A program made the position numbers and the translations under genes. The notes below the pieces were generated by a model. The model searched no databases and had not been told where the DNA came from. It saw only the letters and a list, made by a program, of their open reading frames with translations. 22,209 nt of DNA from Aquificales bacterium. Lineage in GTDB: Bacteria; Aquificota; Aquificia; Aquificales; QOAS01. The stretch covers positions 1 to 22,209 of the forward strand of contig JALVTI010000139.1 of assembly GCA_027035985.1 (NCBI GenBank), read 5' to 3'. How positions within the stretch are numbered: the stretch's first letter is position 1; every line of letters begins with the position of its first letter. Shown in pieces: positions 20,591 through 22,209 of the stretch.

Positions 20591-20995
20591 TTATTCTCTC
20601 CCCTTAATGGCTTTGTATTGGTGGCGAGTATAGATTAAAAGTTTCTCTAAAATCTGGCGAATGAAAAGAAGTTTTGATAAATCTTGGGTTAATTTTTGGA
20701 TGAAAAATAATCTTTTTCCCTTATTTGAACAATAATAATCCTCAAAACTTTCTAAAGAGATATAGTCTTTAAGAAGGCATTTCAATTCGTAACAAAACTT
20801 TTCTGGATTAGTTTTATTATCTCCCACCTCTTTACTTGCTTTTTCCTCTATAAAGAGCCACATAGCGTAAACTCCATCATTTACCAAAATTCCTAAAGCT
20901 TTTTCAACTACATTTTTTCCTATAATTTGGTTCTTTGCAATTTTATAAGAAATTTCTGCTATTTTATGTTCTAAATTAACCACTTGTTTCATCAT
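20591..20995 (-). CDS. Cmr5-like small subunit of a type III effector complex
   Basis: An all-helical protein of about 134 residues in the position and size range of Cmr5/Csm2. The segment VNDGVYAMWLFIEEKAS resembles the Cmr5 pattern of a helix with NGL-x-AxxF, and the C-terminal helix LLIYTRHQYKAIKG resembles its ending. Small subunits bind along the target RNA backbone of the complex and are poorly conserved, so the call leans on context. I start it at ATG 20995 (adjacent ATG 20992 possible), behind a GGAGG Shine-Dalgarno inside the end of the upstream gene; the overlap is about 20 nt. AT-rich. Confidence 0.65.
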   Translation of the reverse strand: MMKQVVNLEHKIAEISYKIAKNQIIGKNVVEKALGILVNDGVYAMWLFIEEKASKEVGDNKTNPEKFCYELKCLLKDYISLESFEDYYCSNKGKRLFFIQKLTQDLSKLLFIRQILEKLLIYTRHQYKAIKGRE

Positions 20996-22209
20996 TATTT
21001 CCTCCATTGCTTTTTTTCTCCCATTGAGGAGACCATATTTTTAACCTTCCAAAACCGCGGGTTGTCATTCCACCTATTCCCAAAGATTCGTAATAATGAG
21101 AACTATCTTTTAAAGCTTCTTTTAATAATTCTTTGTCAGGGAGAGGTTTTATTTTGGGTTCCAAATCTTCAAAGTTTTTTCTATCAAAGATGTAAATTTG
21201 TCCGTAAAAAACCGTGCCTCGGGGGATGGCTTCGGTGGTAAATAAAGCACCCTCTTTAGCCGCTCCCGTAACGGGGTCTATAGAAACGGAAGTTCTAACC
21301 TCTAAGTTGGAATTTACTACGTGGGCAAATAAATGCTCGGGAACAATAAATATATCTTGTGCTTGAAATTCATTTCCTTTAGTGGGTATCAATGTATTTA
21401 AAATATATAAAAGTTTTCCTACGCCTTGTTTAATTGGACTATCCTTTCTTTTCACATAGGGTAAATATAGCCAACCCAAATTAATATAGTTTTTAGTCTC
21501 TTCACAATGCCTATCTAAAATGTAAAAAATGCTTTCAATATTTATTTTGTTTTTAGAAGTATCATCTTTGAAAAGATTATCCACCTCATTAATAATCCTT
21601 TCAGTGGTTATCCATTTAGTTCCCTCTGCAGTGAATACCGGAAACAAAGCTATATGTAAGTCATTAAAGAATAACTGTCCTTGCCAGCTTAGATTCTTTT
21701 TCGAAAATCCAAATCCTTTGCAAACTATACAATATCCACAATGACCGGTATTATCTTGAGAATCTATATCTAAGTTGGGAGCATCATCTTGTCCGGCACA
21801 CTTAATGGAAGCTAGGCTATTACCTTTAAAATTTTTCCATTGTTTACTATTGTTACTTTCCTCTGGAATAAATAAGGAAAGCAAAATATCTTTTAGTTCT
21901 TGACATTCAATTTTTTTGTTATTTTGACAAATATTCAAAGCTAAAGTATAGAATACTTTTCTAAAATTATTGGAATTCTCTAACTGTAAATTATTTAATG
22001 CGCTTTCCAAAATATTTTTCAACTCTTGGTTTAAAATACCTTTTGCAAAAATTTCATTTAATCTATTTTTCAGATAATTTTTTAAATTACTACTTTGAGT
22101 TACTTTTTTCCAAACATTCTTTAAATAGGGAAGTAGTTCCAAAACCACATAATATCTCCAAGTTCCCGCAAGGCTACTACCGGGTATTTTGGGTAAATTG
22201 GTGGCTTTA
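20976..22209 (-). CDS. Cmr4/Csm3-like RAMP protein, 5' end beyond the window
   Basis: Backbone subunit (Cas7-like) of a type III complex, of the kind that cleaves target RNA. The frame is open to the right edge, so the gene is partial; at least 410 residues. Seen from the edge: LPKIPGSSLAGTWRYYV (RAMP motif), a helical stretch of about 110 residues, then CGYCIVCKGFG (the C-x2-C-x2-C-x-xFG of Csm3/Cmr4 proteins), FFNDLHIALFPVFTAEG, SIDPVTGAAKEGALFTTEAIP and the closing GIGGMTTRGFGRLKIW glycine loop. GALF and FPV patterns favour Cmr4 over Csm3. The helical insertion makes it longer than usual Cmr4 (about 300). The N-terminal catalytic Asp would lie outside the window. Strongly AT-rich. Confidence 0.8.
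   Translation of the reverse strand, partial: KATNLPKIPGSSLAGTWRYYVVLELLPYLKNVWKKVTQSSNLKNYLKNRLNEIFAKGILNQELKNILESALNNLQLENSNNFRKVFYTLALNICQNNKKIECQELKDILLSLFIPEESNNSKQWKNFKGNSLASIKCAGQDDAPNLDIDSQDNTGHCGYCIVCKGFGFSKKNLSWQGQLFFNDLHIALFPVFTAEGTKWITTERIINEVDNLFKDDTSKNKINIESIFYILDRHCEETKNYINLGWLYLPYVKRKDSPIKQGVGKLLYILNTLIPTKGNEFQAQDIFIVPEHLFAHVVNSNLEVRTSVSIDPVTGAAKEGALFTTEAIPRGTVFYGQIYIFDRKNFEDLEPKIKPLPDKELLKEALKDSSHYYESLGIGGMTTRGFGRLKIWSPQWEKKSNGGNNDETSG

Noticed and set aside
19660..22209. CRISPR array
   Set aside because: No direct repeats of 25-37 bp with regular spacers were seen beside the cas genes inside the window.

Overview
The window reads as a chromosomal segment of a thermophilic bacterium, most likely from the Aquificota and plausibly the Desulfurobacteriaceae (Thermovibrio/Desulfurobacterium side). 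Three things point there. The alpha-carbonic anhydrase remnant at the left edge closely resembles, as I remember it, the Thermovibrio ammonificans enzyme. TrmB carries a long C-terminal extension of the kind known in Aquifex. The proteins are Lys/Glu-rich, with heavy AGG/ATA codon use. No database search was run, so the assignment is an inference.

Layout from left to right. (1) 1-5954: a broken periplasmic alpha-carbonic anhydrase, a SagB-type double-nitroreductase protein, then trmB, an HU-type DNA-binding protein, a UPF0173 metallo-hydrolase, a secreted thermonuclease and a YggS-type PLP protein. (2) 6012-7016: a visibly AT-rich WbpL/WecA-like sugar-phosphate transferase that looks acquired. 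(3) 7013-12102: hypD, dnaB, a 54-residue membrane peptide, a TM2 protein, adk, a YceD-family protein and an orphan Opp/Dpp-type ABC ATPase. (4) 12157-13154: an AT-rich patch with a VapBC toxin-antitoxin pair and a frameshifted Uma2-like remnant. (5) 13211-18683: rseP, ilvN with a secreted unknown, then dnaX, a HemX/CcsA-like membrane protein and an unknown protein. (6) 18705-19215: a decayed mazEF locus. (7) 19238-22209: a DUF4149 membrane protein, then the 3' end of an AT-rich type III CRISPR-Cas effector operon (Cmr4-like, Cmr5-like and an unassigned RAMP protein) that runs off the right edge. No CRISPR array, rRNA or tRNA is visible.

The strongest unusual signal is at the 3' end of dnaX. 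The zero frame stops at 15769, but the -1 frame continues to 15707 and encodes what looks like the conserved DnaX C-terminus. The switch region has two in-phase slippery heptamers (A AAA AAG and A AAA AAT), preceded by an internal AGGAGGT Shine-Dalgarno-like sequence. That is the E. coli dnaX arrangement of signals, but here the shift would lengthen the protein rather than shorten it. A one-base deletion or sequencing error in a poly-A run is the competing explanation.

Other points: two pseudogenes (carbonic anhydrase and mazF) each have a conserved Trp codon replaced by TAG. The dnaX linker contains a degenerate ~27-bp repeat built on small C-run/G-run palindromes, and similar palindromes are scattered elsewhere. 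Many genes lack a Shine-Dalgarno sequence but have a -10-like hexamer 6-10 nt before the start codon, which suggests leaderless mRNAs. Gene packing is tight: several convergent genes overlap at their stop codons, and one divergent pair has only 21 bp between start codons.
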